Source of the DNA: Mya arenaria
Taxonomy: Eukaryota; Mollusca; Bivalvia; Myida; Myidae
Direction of reading: 5' to 3'
NCBI RefSeq assembly: GCF_026914265.1
Contig: NC_069131.1
Location: 6,719,001-6,783,000, forward strand
DNA length: 64,000 nt
This document shows, one piece after another, positions 36,758 through 50,169 of the stretch (the stretch's first letter is position 1; each line of letters starts with the position of its first letter). The notes under the pieces are model-generated. The model was not told the origin of the DNA and did not search any database. It saw only the letters and a program-made list of their open reading frames with translations. The position numbers were made by a program, and so were the translations under genes.

Positions 36758-37535
36758 CAATAAAATTATTAGTAAACCTTCAGAAATATTGAATGCTCAA
36801 CGGACATTCTACAAGAAATTATACACAAAAGATGATATTGATTTAAATAACAATAGTGAGTTTTTCTCAACACCAATTGCCAAACTTAATGATAATGATA
36901 AAGCTAGTTGCGAAGGTTTTTTAACAGAATACGAATGCATAGAAGCGTTAAAAGAGATGAAACACCAAAAAAGCCCGGGGTCTGATGGTTTCACTGCCGA
37001 GTTTTATAAGATATTTTGGAACGATATAAAAATATTCTTTGTCAATGTTATTAATCAATGTTTTACAGAAGGTAATTTATCTCCTCTTATGAAACAAGGT
37101 CTAATTTCTTTAATTCCAAAACAAGGCAGAGATTTAGAAGTGATCTCAAACTGGAGACCAATAAGTTTACTTAATGTAGACTATAAAATAGCAACAAAAT
37201 CCATTTCTAATAGAATGAAAAGAATTTTAAATAAAATTGTTAGTCCTTTTCAAACAGGTTTTGTTCACGGAAGATACATTGGCGAAAACATACGACTTAT
37301 AGATGAAAGTATTAACTATTTTAATACTACAAATAAGCCTGGGTTGATATGTTTTGCCGATTTTGAAAAAGCTTATGATACTTTAAGCCACGAATTTATA
37401 CTAAAATGTCTAGAACATTTTGGTGAAATAATAAACTGGGTCAAACTCTTCTATCTTCTTCTATATTTATCATTTGTATTGAACTGCTATCTAGTACAAT
37501 ACAGAAAAATAAACTAATTAAAGGGATACAACTTT
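36758..37535 (+). pseudogene. LINE reverse transcriptase, catalytic part deleted
   Basis: RT block order is clear: SPGSDGFTAEFYK (about 36974-37012), LIPKQGRDLE, WRPISLLNVDYKIATK (about 37153-37200), FQTGFVHGRYIGENIR and FADFEKAYD (about 37354-37380), which holds the first catalytic aspartate region. After NWVKLFY the sequence jumps to a segment that, in another frame, reads FIICIELLSS and KGIQLYNN. The stretch that should contain the G-Q-G box is therefore deleted and the register changed. The YADD box, with the other catalytic aspartates, is missing. The frame runs to a stop at 37515-37517. This is an inactive enzyme. Confidence 0.88.
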
Positions 37536-37916
37536 ATAACAATGAAATGCCAATTCTGTTCAGGATATATAGAGACAATGGAACATCTTTTTTGGGAATG
37601 TAGACTGGTACAAAATTTGTGGAACAATCTTAATAACCTATTCTTGTCATAAATATCCAAATTTGTCTAAATATTAAAATATTTTCAAAAATCGAATTTT
37701 AGTCGTCTCATTAATTTCTTGATTGTGTTGTTGAAATATGTTATATACTTTATGAAGCTTAGAGATATTACTCCAACTTTTACAGCTTTCAAAAACTACA
37801 AAGGTTTGCGATACAAAATCGAACATGAAATTGCATTCATGAATGACAAATTAACAGTCCACGAGCAAAAATGGCATGTATTAAAAGAAAAATTACATTT
37901 AAGCAACACCCTCTAG
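37536..37916 (+). pseudogene. LINE C-terminal segments (cysteine motif and tail)
   Basis: Immediately after the second deletion a frame reads MKCQFCSGYIETMEHLFWEC and then VQNLW, the C-x2-C...H-x3-4-C signature near the end of L1/Tx1-type ORF2. It stops at 37648-37650. A further frame (about 37690-37916) reads FLIVLLKYVIY, EHEIAFMNDKL and KWHVL, the usual last segment of these proteins, ending in a TAG at 37914. A frameshift separates the two. The missing thumb and connection region confirms the internal deletion. Confidence 0.82.
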
Positions 37917-38369
37917 TACAGTCTTTTTTTTCTTCTTCTACATTTTCGTAGTTTATAAATGCTTTATTTACTTAATATTTTATTTTTGTTTAGTTAAAAA
38001 TTGATTTCGCCTTTTTGTTTTTTCCTTTCCTTTCTTTTTTATCAGGTTGTTTAAGAATATAAAAATGTCTACTATTTTCTGTATGGGCACCACTCTCATG
38101 TCTTTAATAAGCATTACATGATAAACACCAAATGTTTTACATTACGTGTGTATGTGATTAATTGTGTTGTGTAATGTGGAATAATTAATAATAAAAAATA
38201 AAAAAGACAAATGAAGCAAGACATTTATAACAACAGTCAGGGAATTTGAAATACATAATTGTTGTGAAGGTCCAAGCAACTAAGGCCGAAAGGGACTACA
38301 ATTTTCGGTAGAAGGAAAACGAAAGACTCGTGGTATGATTTTACCAGAAACTCCAAAAACTGCGCCAAA

Positions 38370-38771
38370 TAGCCAAGGTTACACACAAATCAATAAAAAG
38401 AATTAGCATACAAACAGACCGATGTATCTTTTCTGGCAAAACACAGTTTCAATCAAACCGAAAGTGTTGTGCCAGGATTCTTTTTATTCCTTCCAGACAT
38501 ACTGAATAACGATTGCGAAATGCGTTTTTGCACGATTGGTCCGGCCTATGGCCACTTTTTACTGAGCTCCAATCTTCTCGATCATGTAAACGTAAATTAC
38601 ACAGCAAGACGTTGAATTTAAATAGTCTTCCATGTATTAAATAAATGACTTTAGAACAAAAAAAAAATACGTTTTTTTTTTCTACGTGCCAATATTATTG
38701 ACATGGTTAAATGAAATGTGAAATGGTTAAGTTAACGCTCAAACAATGAAAATACATAACAGATAAATTGC

Positions 38772-38836
<65 letters not shown>

Positions 38837-40360
38837 TAATAATAATATGTATGTGCGAATGGCTGTACGTTTATTACTTATAGATGTGACCAGTGAAAGA
38901 TGGACACCATGAGCAGATGCGTAACTTACATCTGGTAAAATAAAACAGCTTGTTGATGAAATATATAACATTCACAAAAGAAACAAACAAAAGTGAAAGT
39001 ATACTTAGTATTGTTACGCTATAGGTATATATTGGGTGTTATAAATAGTTTCCGAAGATATAATCGTTGTCACGGACATCCACCTTGGTTTATACTTCAG
39101 TGTCGTATAAAATAATTCATTCAGTGTACTGATTAGGATCTTAACTGGGGTATTCGGATAGCTTGGTTACACACTCTGATACAATTTGAACATGAATACA
39201 CTAGCAACTGATGAGAGCACTGACTGAGCTTATGGCAAAGAATTGTGCTTTATCAAACCTCTTGCTACTTGATAGTATCTTATATTTGAAGGAATCTTAC
39301 GTTTTCTAAATTAAAAACAATTTATGTATACCTGAGTTTTATGTATTGAAGTCTGTTCAAATAATGATCGTTTTCATATTTCAGCTATATATTAAGTACA
39401 TTAAATAACTCATCGTTTATATGAATGATTGATTCTGTTTATTCATATTACCATTACAGATGAATCATAAAGAATAATTTGAACTAAAACATGCTCACAT
39501 ACATTGAGTTTCCGCGCAGTGAATATGTCTCAGGAGTGATTCAGGAATTGTGTATTCACAATGCATAAAGATATATGATATTGCTACATGTCATCAAATG
39601 TGGCCTTTGGAAAGTTTTAACGTAGGACACAGAGCAAGTATTAATAATATATAAAGTTTAGCGTTTATTTCAAATACATTAGTCAAAATGTCTTTGTGTA
39701 CACAAGCAGTAAAACCTTAAAATAAATGTTTAAAGTCATTGCTCATCTATATTAAAAAAAATCATAATGATATATATTCATTAAATACCCAATGAGGAGC
39801 TGCAACTAGTCTGTTTGATTTGACATATGTCCCAAACCATTATGGTCTATATGAATAAAAAATGTCCCACACATTGCCATATAATCTCTTTTTTGTATTG
39901 ACGAAAAACAACAATAGTTAGCTATTGAAAATTCATTTTCGAAATAAGTCATTGTCTTTGTCAATAAACAATAAATCAAATTTCGTGCTGCTGGAATGAA
40001 TTTAAAACTGTAAATAATGAACCAGTTTGTTTCAAAATTGTAAATGATTTGGACATTAAGCAATAATAGGCAGATGTCGCAGAATGCATTACAATATCTC
40101 AATGTCATCTCCTGTTTAATCCTGCTAATAGTATGTTGTGGGTGGTTATTTATTTCCAGTTACAAATATCACATTAACCGCAAGGCAAGACAATATAAAG
40201 TGTTATTGTTTAATTATATTCATATACATCAATCAAATAACCGTATTTCGAAATCGAAAACAAATGAACGAATATATGATACATAGCTGCATAGTTGATA
40301 ATTTTTCCCTTAACATTGCAATTATTCTTTAATTTCACAAATTGCAAGCATGATATGAAG
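38370..40360. repeat. Segmental duplication copy C, right part
   Basis: It resumes the unit after the LINE: tctggcaaaac through gattgcgaaatgcgttttt matches A at 19570-19660. The stretch cgcagtgaatatgtctcaggagtga near 39515 matches A near 20365 and D near 47330. The part 39790-40360 matches B 27450-28020 and D 47640-48150. It ends where the 49 bp array begins. Plus-strand frames such as 40044-40286 have no recognised domain. Confidence 0.75.
38772..38847. repeat. (AAT)n microsatellite
   Basis: About 25 trinucleotide iterations, giving a poly-leucine shadow frame on the minus strand. Confidence 0.97.
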
Positions 40361-40364
40361 CACT

Positions 40365-43160
40365 GTAAAACCTACTTGTGTTTAACCTCGATAATTATGC
40401 CTACAGTGTCAAACCTACTTGTGTGTCTGTTTAACCTCGATATTTGTGCCTACAGTTTCCAACCTACTTATGTGTTTGTTTAACCTCGATCTTTGTGCCT
40501 ACATTGTCCAACATACTTGTGTGTCTGTTTAATCTCGATTATTATGCCTACAATGTCCAACCTACTTGTGTGTCTGTTTAACCTCGATCTTTGTGCCTAC
40601 AGTTTCCAACCTACTTGTGTGTTTGTTTAACCTCGATCCTTGTGCCTACAGTGTCAAACCTACTTATGTGTCTGTTTTACCTCGATTTTTATGCCAACAG
40701 TGTCAAACCTACTTGTGTGTTTGTTTAACCTCAACATTTGTGCCAAAAGTGTCAAACCTACTTGTGTGTCTGTTTAACCTCGATCTTTGTGCCTACAGGG
40801 TCAAACCTACTTGTGTGTTTGTTTGACCTCGATCGGTGTGCCTACAGTGTCCAACATACTTGTGTGTCTGTTTAACCTCGATTATTATGCCTACAGTGTC
40901 AAACCTGCTTGTCTACTTGTGTGTCTGTTTAACCTCGATCTTTGTGCCTACAGTGTCAAACATACTTGTGCGTCTGTTTAGCCTCGATCTTTGTGCCTAC
41001 AGTGTCAAACATACTTGTGTGTCTGTTTATCCTCGATTATTATGCCTACAGTGTCAAACCTACTTGTCTACTTGTGTGTCCGTTTAACCTCGATTTATAT
41101 GCCTACAGTGTCAAACATACTTGTGCGTTTGTTTAGCCTCGATCTTTGTGCCCAGAGTGTCAATCAAACTTGCGCGTCTGTTTAGCCTCGATTTTTGTGC
41201 CTACATTGTCAAACCTACTTGTGTGTCTGTTTAACCTCGATCTTTGTGCCTACAGTGTCCAAAATACTTGTGTGTCTGTTTAACCTCGATCTTTGTGCCT
41301 ACATTGTCCAACCTACTTGTGTGTCTGTTTAACCTCGATCTTTGTGCCTACAGTTTCCAACATACTTGTGTGTCTGTTTAACCTCGATCTTTGTGCCTAC
41401 AGTGTCCAACCTACTTGTGTGTTTGTTTAACCTCGATCTTTGTACCTACAGTGTCCAACCTACTTGTGTGTATGTTTTACCGCGATTATTATGCCTACAG
41501 TGTCCAACCTACTTGTATGTATGTTTTACCTCGATTATTATGCCTACAGTGTCCAACCTACTTGTGTGTCTGTTTAACCTCGATCTTTGTGCCTACAGTG
41601 TCCAACCTACTTGTGCGTCTGTTAAACCTCGATCTTTGTACCTACAGTGTCCAACCTACTTGTGTGTATGTTTTACCTCGATTATTATGCCTACAGTGTC
41701 CAACCTACTTGTGTGTCTGTTTAACCTCGATCTTTGTGCCTACAGTGTCCAACCTACTTGTGTGTATGTTTTACCTCGATTATTATGCCTACAGTGTCCA
41801 ACCTACTTGTGTGTCTGTTTAACCTCGATCTTTGTGCCTACAGTGTCCAACCTACTTGTGCGTCTGTTTAACCTCGATATTTGTGCCTACAGGGTTAAAC
41901 CTACTAGTGTGTCATTTTTACCTCTATCTTAATGTAAACAGTGTCAAACCTACTTGTGTGTCTGTTTTACCTTTATCTCAATGCCTACAGTATCAAACTT
42001 ACTTGTGTGTCTGTTTAACCTCGATCTTTGTGCCTACAGGGTTAAACCTACTAGTGTGTCTATTTTACCTCTATCTTAATGTAAACAGTGTCAAACCTAC
42101 ATGTGTGTCTGTTTAACCTCGATTTTTGTGCCTACAGTGTCAAACATACTTGTGTGTCTGTTTAACCTCGATCTTCGTGCCTACATTGCCAAACCTACTT
42201 GTGCGTCTGTTTTACCTCGATCTTTGTGCATACAGTGTCAAACATACTTGTGTGTCTGTTTTACCTTTATCTTAATGCCTACAGTATCAAACTTACTTGT
42301 GTGTCTGTTGAACCTCGATCAATGTGCCTACAATGTCAAACATACTTGTGGGTCTGTTTTACCTCTATCTTAATGCCTACAGTATCAAACTTACTTGTGT
42401 GTCTGTTTAACCTCGATCTTTGTGCCTACAGTGTCAAACATACTGGTGTGTCTGTTTTACCTCTATCTTAATGCCTACAGTATCAAACTTACTTGTGTGT
42501 CTGTTTAACCTCGATCTTTGTGCCTACAGTGTCAAACATACTTGTGTGTCTGTTTAACATTGATCTTCGTGCCTACAGTGTCAAACCTACTTGTGTGTCT
42601 GTTTTACCTCGATTTTTATGCCTACAATGTCCAACCTTCTTGTGTGTCTGTTTTATCTCGATTTCTATGCCAACAGTGTCAAACCTACTTGTGTGTCTGT
42701 TTAACCTTGATTTTTATGCCTACAGGGTCAAACCTACTTGTGTGTCTGTTTTACCTCGATATTTGTGCCTACAGTGTCGGACCTACCTGTGTGTCTTTTT
42801 TACATCGATTTTGGTGTCAACATTGTCGATTCGAATGGTGTGTCTGTTTCACCCTGATCCTGGTGCTCAAAATGTCAAACCTAACTCTGTGTCAGTTTAA
42901 CCTCGATATTTTTGCCTAAAATCCCAAACCGAATTTTTTCAACTTCGCCTTGATTATTTTGCTAACACTGTCAACCCTAATTGTATGTCAATTTAGCCTT
43001 GATTGCTGTGCCTGCAATCATTGATTGTGTGCCTACAAAAATATTGTGTGTTTACTTGCCGTGATTGTTTTGCATACAGTGTCAAACCTAATTATGTGTC
43101 TGCTCTACCTCGATCTTAAACCTAAGTGTGTGTCTGTTTTACCCTGTTCTTTGTACCTGC
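40365..43160. repeat. Minisatellite, 49 bp unit, ~50 copies
   Basis: The unit reads tacttgtgtgtctgtttaac, then ctcgatctttgtgcctacag, then tgtccaacc. The 49-base period is exact over most of the array (for example agtgtccaac at 41401 and 41450). The last ~250 bases decay. Since 49 leaves remainder one on division by three, successive units are read in successive frames. All three plus frames are largely open and give a 49-residue super-repeat every 147 bases, rich in cysteine and leucine. Single copies at 20874 and 28071 show the ancestral state, so coding function is unlikely. Confidence 0.97.
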
Positions 43161-43199
43161 AATGTCATGACCTAATTGGTTGTCAATGTATTGATTTAT

Positions 43200-46100
43200 C
43201 GTAATTTTAAGTTTTTACTGTTGGTCCAATCAGGGTGTTACTGTTGATCCGGCTGGATGTGTTATATGAGTAATTTTACGTTATTTTTCACTGCCTTTAC
43301 CTAGTTGTTGCTGTTGGCTTCGTTATGTACTATAGTTTCAACATTTAACTTTTTTTTCAATTTCCAGTACGTCTTAAGACGGCCAGTCATTTATGCGCAA
43401 AGCAAAATTATCAAAATAATCATGACATAATTGGGAAGGAAGCTTTGAAGTTTATCCTTTTCTCACATCAAGAAATCACAAGGTATTACTGTATAAAAAG
43501 TCTGGAACATTTTGGCACAATGATATATTCATTATTGATAAAATACTCAACATTTTGAATCCAAACGGAATTTTAACAATAATTTTACTGCGTCAAATCT
43601 ACTCATCTCCTTTTTCCATCAACACAGTTTTCAAAGAATGTATCTTTTGTTCTTGCAAAATATTTAACCTTAAAACTTGAAAATAATTTTTGAAACATTC
43701 ATGTTTTGATCGTTTAAACTTACATTTGCAATATGGCCCTTTAATGAAAGTAAAAAACACCTAATAACTGACCTTATAAAATAGATGTAATAGGCCATCT
43801 AGTTATCAGATCGATTCGTATGTTAGTGACATCATAGAATGAAAATTTTACAGAAAAGCCTATTAGCCAAGCAATGTACTGTGCTCTTAGATCAAAGCCT
43901 ACCAGACACTCAACGAGGGGGACAAACAGCGTTACAAGGCGCAACAATATTTATGCGAAAGCTATAGAAACAAGCGCAGAAGTAAAAAGTTTAAACATAA
44001 ACCCGCTTTAATGGCACACTCGATGGCAGCCATACTGCGCCACAAGACGCAACAAACCCGGTATCCAAACATTTCACTATGCTCTTGGATCAACACCTAC
44101 CAGACACTCAACGAGAGACACACACTGTCACAAGGCAATGAGCCCAGATATAGAAATCTTAAAAATAACATTGGAGTTACCAATTTGGAACAGTCAGATT
44201 AAACAGTTGTTCGGAAACAAGCCGCGTGAGACTGCCAATGCTAATTTTGCAATTAAACAAGAGATAAAGGTCGTTTGTTTGACATGCCACAACAACATAC
44301 TGTCTGTTGGTCTTACACAAGACCGAAAAAGAGGAGTGCAGTGTCAAGAAACGGTATGAGCTCTTGAAGCAAATATTTCAAAACACTCTGGCTGGAATAA
44401 AATACCCTAGATACGACAATTGACCATACAAGCTTCTCAGCAATATAGGCTGATTAATAATAGAAGACTTTGCAAGAGATATAACTAGAAATAATTAATT
44501 TGCCAAAAAAGTATGTCAACGAATAAAAGCGTAGATCTGAATTATTCCTTATTGAGAACACGTGGAGTAGTTCTCATTTAAATGAATCGAAACGGTATTG
44601 GCTCAATTAACATTGATATTCGTAATTCAATCAATTACCAGGAAAGCATGGATGAGTTATATTATTATTATTTGTTCTTAATCGAGCAAAAGACTTATCG
44701 GATGGTTAACAAGAAAACTCTCTTCGTGATCTTTTTTTCCTCATATGTCGGATAATACCGTTTACTCTTCGATTAATTGAAGTTTGCATTTGTTGGTGCT
44801 ACGCCGACAGATCAATTTATAATTAAAGAGGAACCCACACGACAAACACCAATTTGTTTCTTATTTAATGAGTCATTATTGTCTGTGAATTACAATCTGC
44901 TTTCTGAACCTTTCAATTTGATGCAGGATATCGCTACCTTTATTTGGTTTGTAAAGATAAAAGTATTGATAAATAGAATATTCGTTTAATGTTACATGAC
45001 TACTGATTACAAATACGCTTTTCTGCGTTTCAAAATTCAATGGCTATGACGATCTTATTAGTATTTCGAGGCATACCAGAATCGTGTATCCTTATCAAGT
45101 AGAAATGAAATGTCTATCATGGTAATTCTAAAACCGTCACTATATAAACAGTATTTAAAAATATGCTCGAGAACTATATCAACGTTCGAAGAAAAATATT
45201 AAGTAGTTCCTAAAACGTTTTTCCTTCTTGTAAAGAAGATTAATTGATTAAGATGGAACTATTTCTTATTGAGATATGTGCCTGTATTTGCTGTTTGATG
45301 TATTGTTGATACTACGAAAACCAAATTAGTTTATACTAAGTTTAAGTACGATTAGATATCTTTATAGATGAATTACATCTACATTGATAATACACACATG
45401 TAAACCATATGCAAATCTTGGGAAATGACCTATTGTCTTCAGAAAAGCATGTTAACTACATTAGAGGATAATTCAAATTGAAAATATACTACAGTGTCTG
45501 AAGACTTGTGGTATCTAGAACTCCCCTGTAGCTTCAATTGATAACCGTTTACTAAAGTATATGTAGGGCATTTTCCTTGAGCTTTCGGGTAACTATAACT
45601 GCCCCTGTAACTTCCATTGATGAACATGTACTAAAGTGTATGTAGAGCCTTCGCCTTGTGCTTTGGGGTAACTAGAAATGCCCCTTTAGCTTCCATTGAT
45701 GACCATTTACTGAAGTGTATGTAGATTCATCGCATTGTGCTTTTTGTGGTAAGTAGAACTGTCCCTGTAGCTTCCATTGATGAACATGTACTTAAGTGTA
45801 CGTAGGTCCTTCGCCTTGTGCTTTTTGGTAACTAGAACTGCCCCTGTAGGTTCCATTGATAAGAATGTACTAAAATGTACGTAGAGCCATCGCCTTGTGC
45901 TTTCTGGTTTCTAGAACTGCCGCTGTAGCTTCCACTGATCAATACGTACCTGTTGTAAAAATTGGTTTGTATCGCTTTATCCAAACTACTCTTTTAGATT
46001 ATTCAAGAGCATTTTAGAAAGAGTCAGTCTATCAACATTATTTAGCAACTTGTGTGTTGCTGTATTGAATGTTTAAATCAAAGCAAGAAACCAGTCTGGT

Positions 46101-47050
46101 TTTTTTTCAATGGAATCACTTTAATCATCAACAGAATGTTAAGCAGATATCTCTAATTCCTTAAAACATATCAATTTTAACTCCAACTTGAATCCTGCAA
46201 TTAGTATGGTGTGGGTGTTCATTTTCCCTGATTTCAAATAATTCATTCAGCGCATGCTTTTCTGGGTAATTTGTTGTTGTTAATTATTATTCTTTATCAT
46301 CAAAAACAAAAACAAAAACTTTTAGAAATCAAACAAAAGCATAAAAAATGAAATTTGGTTGCGCATTGTATGCTTTTCTGGAACAATGTCATTGTTATTT
46401 TAGGTCAGAAATTAGCTAAACATCAATCGAAATAACCGTATTTCGAAATCGAAAACATATTAACAAATATGATACATGATTGCATTATAAAAATTTCACA
46501 CGAGTATTGTAATAATTATCTAAATTCACAAAATGTGCAAAGACTACCCATATATATACTGGTATGTAATGCATTGTTCTATAGAATCACATTGATTTAA
46601 TTTTAAAGCAAACCTAATTGTGTGTCTGTTAAACCCCGATCTTCGTGTCTACAATGTTAATCCAAAGTGTGTATATATTGATTGTTTGCCTTCAATGTCT
46701 AACAATAATATTTGTTTATTTGGCCGTGATAGTTAAGTTCATTCATTTGCAGTCCGTCTTTATGGTATTTGACGTTGTGTTTGTTTACAAAACACACATA
46801 TGATATAACAGAACATACCAGAGTGAAAATTTATTTGTATTTGAACATAGCGTTTACCACCCATCCAAATAATTCTTACACAAAATAAATGACGCATAAC
46901 TGTTGTTATGGATTTGACATTGACATAAATGTGAACGCCAACAGTTGCATATTGGCTTGCTTCGCACGTATGCGGTACTTTTAAGTTTAAATAATTTAAG
47001 CTTATTTACTTTAAAACGATTGTGAAACAAGTTATTTCAACAATATATTA
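43200..47050. repeat. Right-hand duplication unit R1
   Basis: It begins with ttactgttgatccggct (about 43240) and contains gaaatcacaaggtatt, two copies of the 88 bp-type motif (about 43890 and 44085), cgtttactcttcgatta (about 44758), the 79 bp array and gcttttctgggtaatttg (about 46256). A piece of the left-hand unit and about 1.5 units of the 49 bp repeat lie at about 46430-46680. Next comes tccgtctttat (about 46752), also found at 48541 and 62569. Frames at 44011-44359 and 44777-44989 are not preserved in R2 or R3. Confidence 0.75.
45490..45960. repeat. Minisatellite, 79 bp unit, ~6 diverged copies (R1)
   Basis: The phrase ggtaac recurs at 45588 and 45667 and at similar spacing onwards, within a unit reading ccttgtgctttgtggtaact ... 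cctgtagcttccattgatga. Copies differ at many positions, so this array is older or less homogenised than its R2 counterpart. Confidence 0.85.
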
Positions 47051-47149
47051 GTACCTCTCGTTGGTACGATTTTACACGAGAGTCTTGTCTTGTGTTGTTG
47101 GTTAACACACTAAATTTAAACTAATTTGAACGTTATTACAGTAACAGCG

Positions 47150-48160
47150 AGTGTCACTGAGTTGCATGCATTGAAGTCTGTTCGAATAATGATCATTTTA
47201 ATATTTAGCTAAAACAATAGAATAACACATTATTGATATGTATAATTGATTCTGTGTATTCATTTCAGTAACAGATGAATCATAAAGGATGAATTGAAAT
47301 AAAAAATGCTCGCAAACAAAGTGTGTCTGGGCAGTGAAAATGTATCGGGAGTGATTAAGGAATTGTAGTTTCACAATGCATAAAGATGTATGATATTGTT
47401 AAATGGCATCAAATGTGGCCTTTGGAAAGTTATTACGTAGGACGTAGAGCAAGTCATCATGAGCTAGGTATTAATCATATATTAAGTTTAGAGTGTATTT
47501 CAAATACACTAGGCAAACTGTCCTCGCGCTCAAAAGAAGTAAAACCAATAAATGATAGTTCATAGTCATCTCTTATCAGTATTTCAATATACTAGTACAT
47601 ACTGCAAAACATACATTAAATTACCAATTAGGAGCTATATCTGGTCTGTTTAGCCATTACCTCACATTTGTCCCAAACCATTATATTCTATGTAAATTGA
47701 AAATGTCCGATACACTGCCCTAGAATCAGCTTTTTGTAATGACGAAAATTCGAAATAATTATATATTTTTGTAAATCAACGATTAAAATCAAATTGCGGG
47801 CTGCTTGATTGAATTTATAACTGTTAATAATGAACCAATTTGTTTCAAAATTGTGAATGATTTGAACATTAAGCAATAATAGGCAGATGTCATAGAACGC
47901 ATTAAATATCTCAGTGTTATCATCTGTTTAATCCTGCTAATGGTATGTTTTGGGTGGTCAAAGTGAAACACACACTAACCGCTTGCCCTACAAGATAAAG
48001 TGTTATTGTTTAATTATATTCATATGCATCAATCAAATAACCGTATTTCGAAATAGAAAACAAATCAACCAATACGATACATGGCTGCATAGTGAATATT
48101 TCCCTGGAGCATTGCAATTGTTCTTTAAATTCACAAATTATGCAAGCATTATGTAAAGCA
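47150..48160. repeat. Further copy (D) of the left-hand unit end
   Basis: It matches 39340-40345 at an offset of about 7.8 kb: gaagtctgttcgaataatgatc near 47171, cagtgaaaatgtatcgggagtga near 47332, tcaaataaccgtatttcgaaa near 48033. It is followed directly by the 48-49 bp repeat, exactly as copy C is. Confidence 0.8.
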
Positions 48161-48169
48161 CTGTTTTAC

Positions 48170-48385
48170 TGCATCGGTTGTGTGTCTGTTTTACCTCGAT
48201 CTTGGTGCTGACAATGTCAAACCTAATTGTGTGTCTGTTTAGCTTGATTCTTGTGCCTACAATGTCAAACCTAAATGTGTGTCTGTTTAGCTTGATTCTT
48301 GTGCCTACAATGTCAAACCTAATTTTGTGTCTGTTTAGCTTGATTTTTGTGCCTACAATGTCAAACCTAAATGTGTGATTACTCG
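48170..48385. repeat. Short array of the 49 bp family, ~5 units of 48-49 bp
   Basis: agcttgatt recurs at 48241, 48289 and 48337, a 48-base period here. The sequence tgtgtctgtttagcttgatt ... acaatgtcaaacctaa is the same family as 40365-43160. Confidence 0.9.
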
Positions 48386-50136
48386 GGCGTGATACTTATA
48401 CCCAATTTTTCAAATTTACAGTGAGTTGTAGAAATGACTGTTAACTAGAAAAACCTAAAGCTTACTCCTGTATGTTGACGGTTTAACGGCGGAAATAAAA
48501 GATAATTTATTAATAAAGTTGTGTTGATTCAAATGTTGAACGTCTTTATTCGTTGTGTATATCTACAAAATATTTGATAGGACAGATCATACCAGAACGA
48601 TGATTTATTTAAATAATATCAAAACATTCTCACCTAATCAAGTAATTCTAACACGAAATATATGGAGCATAGCTGGTTCCGTGAATAATTCTTGGATGGA
48701 TTCCACATTGACATAAAGGTCAACGCCAACCTCAACCAAATATTGTCTTGCTTTACAAGTGTACATTGCGTTGGGCAACAAGTGTACCAAGTTGTATTTA
48801 AATATGTAAAAGTGTATGAAAACAAATACAGATAGTCATACATTGTATGTCAGTTTGAGGACCTTCGACGCAATTAACGTGCAGCCTCATTACAAACTGG
48901 GTTGCAGGAAAACTACACAAAACTATCAATCCTTCGATTTACATGATAAGGTGTTTTACGTATTTCTTTTGCAATTTTCGACAGACAATTTCAACATTAT
49001 ATAATTTAAAACGTACTTGAAATAAAATTAGGTGGATGACAAAGTGTTACAAGAATAGGGTTATTTATGTTATATGTATGACAAATCATCTATTTAAGGA
49101 AAATTTCCAGTGGTGATTGGTCCTATTTTGGTCTGTTATGTATACTTTGATCAATCATACAAGCATTTTGAGACTATAAGAATGCAGGGTTGATTTTACT
49201 TGGGTGAATTATTTCTGATAGATGTTTCTTATTTTTAAGGAGTTTTCACTGTTGACCCGGCCAACTTTTTTAAGTAAAAAAAGCTGTCCAGGGATATTAA
49301 AGCACGTGTATAACACAACTTATAAAGTAATTGTTATAAGCCTTGTTATCAGGTCAACTGGTATGTTAGTGACATGATATACTGAAAACTTCACTGACAA
49401 GCCTAAAAGTCAAGCAATTCATATTGCCATTGGATAAAAGCCATAAGGCGCAAAAGGCCCTGTAGCAAAACAATTATTTATACTGTGGGGTCAAAGCATA
49501 ACACACACCCAATGAGGGCCTCACAGCGTCACAAGGCGCAATAAGTCCAGAAGCAAAACAATTAATTTTGCTCTTGGATCGAAGCCTTACATACACGCAA
49601 ATACAGAAATCCTTAAAACATAACACTTGGGTTACTGCTTTCGAACAGTCAGATGAAACAGTAGTACTGGAACACACCGTGTGAGACTGTCAATGATTAT
49701 ACTGCAATTGTACAATAAAAAAGTCATCTGATTGACATGATACAAGAACATACTGTATGTTTGTCTTAAACAAGACTCAATGAGAGAAATGTAGTCAAGA
49801 AACGGGATAAGCGCTTGGAATAAATACTTCTAAACACTCGGAATGGAATAGAACACCCTCTCTTCGTGGTGTTTTTATTCACATATGCGGGATTTGGTGG
49901 TGTAAATTATTACACAGCTTGATGCAACCATTTGCATCAATACCGTTTACTCCTCGATTAGTTTAAGTATGCATTTGTTGATGCTGCGCCGACAGATCGA
50001 TTGATAATTAAAAAGGAACCCACACGACTTACACTGATTTGTTGCTTTTACTTAATGAATCATTATTGTTTGTGAAGTACAATCTGCCTTCTGAACCTTT
50101 CAGCTTGATGCAGGCAATCGCTACATTAATTTAGTA

Positions 50137-50169
50137 CGAGGGTTGTCCGGAAAGTTTTGAGACTGCGTC
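50137..50169 (+). repeat. Left terminal inverted repeat of mariner
   Basis: CGAGGGTTGTCCGGAAAG followed by ttttgagactgcgt pairs with the end at 51124-51156. Confidence 0.95.

Larger units (their letters stand above)
35578..38205 (+). mobile_element. Decayed L1/Tx1-like LINE inserted in copy C
   Basis: Endonuclease, linker, partial reverse transcriptase and C-terminal segments lie in the normal order on the plus strand. It ends in an A-rich, AATAA-containing stretch (about 38170-38205). It carries at least two 1-base frameshifts, one in-frame stop and two internal deletions, so it cannot move by itself. It interrupts duplication copy C, so the insertion came after that copy formed or at least is absent from A and B. 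The 5' boundary could lie as far left as 34.53 kb. No ORF1 is seen. Confidence 0.88.

Noticed and set aside
38732..38971. Minus-strand frame with poly-leucine
   Set aside because: It is produced by the microsatellite at 38772-38847.
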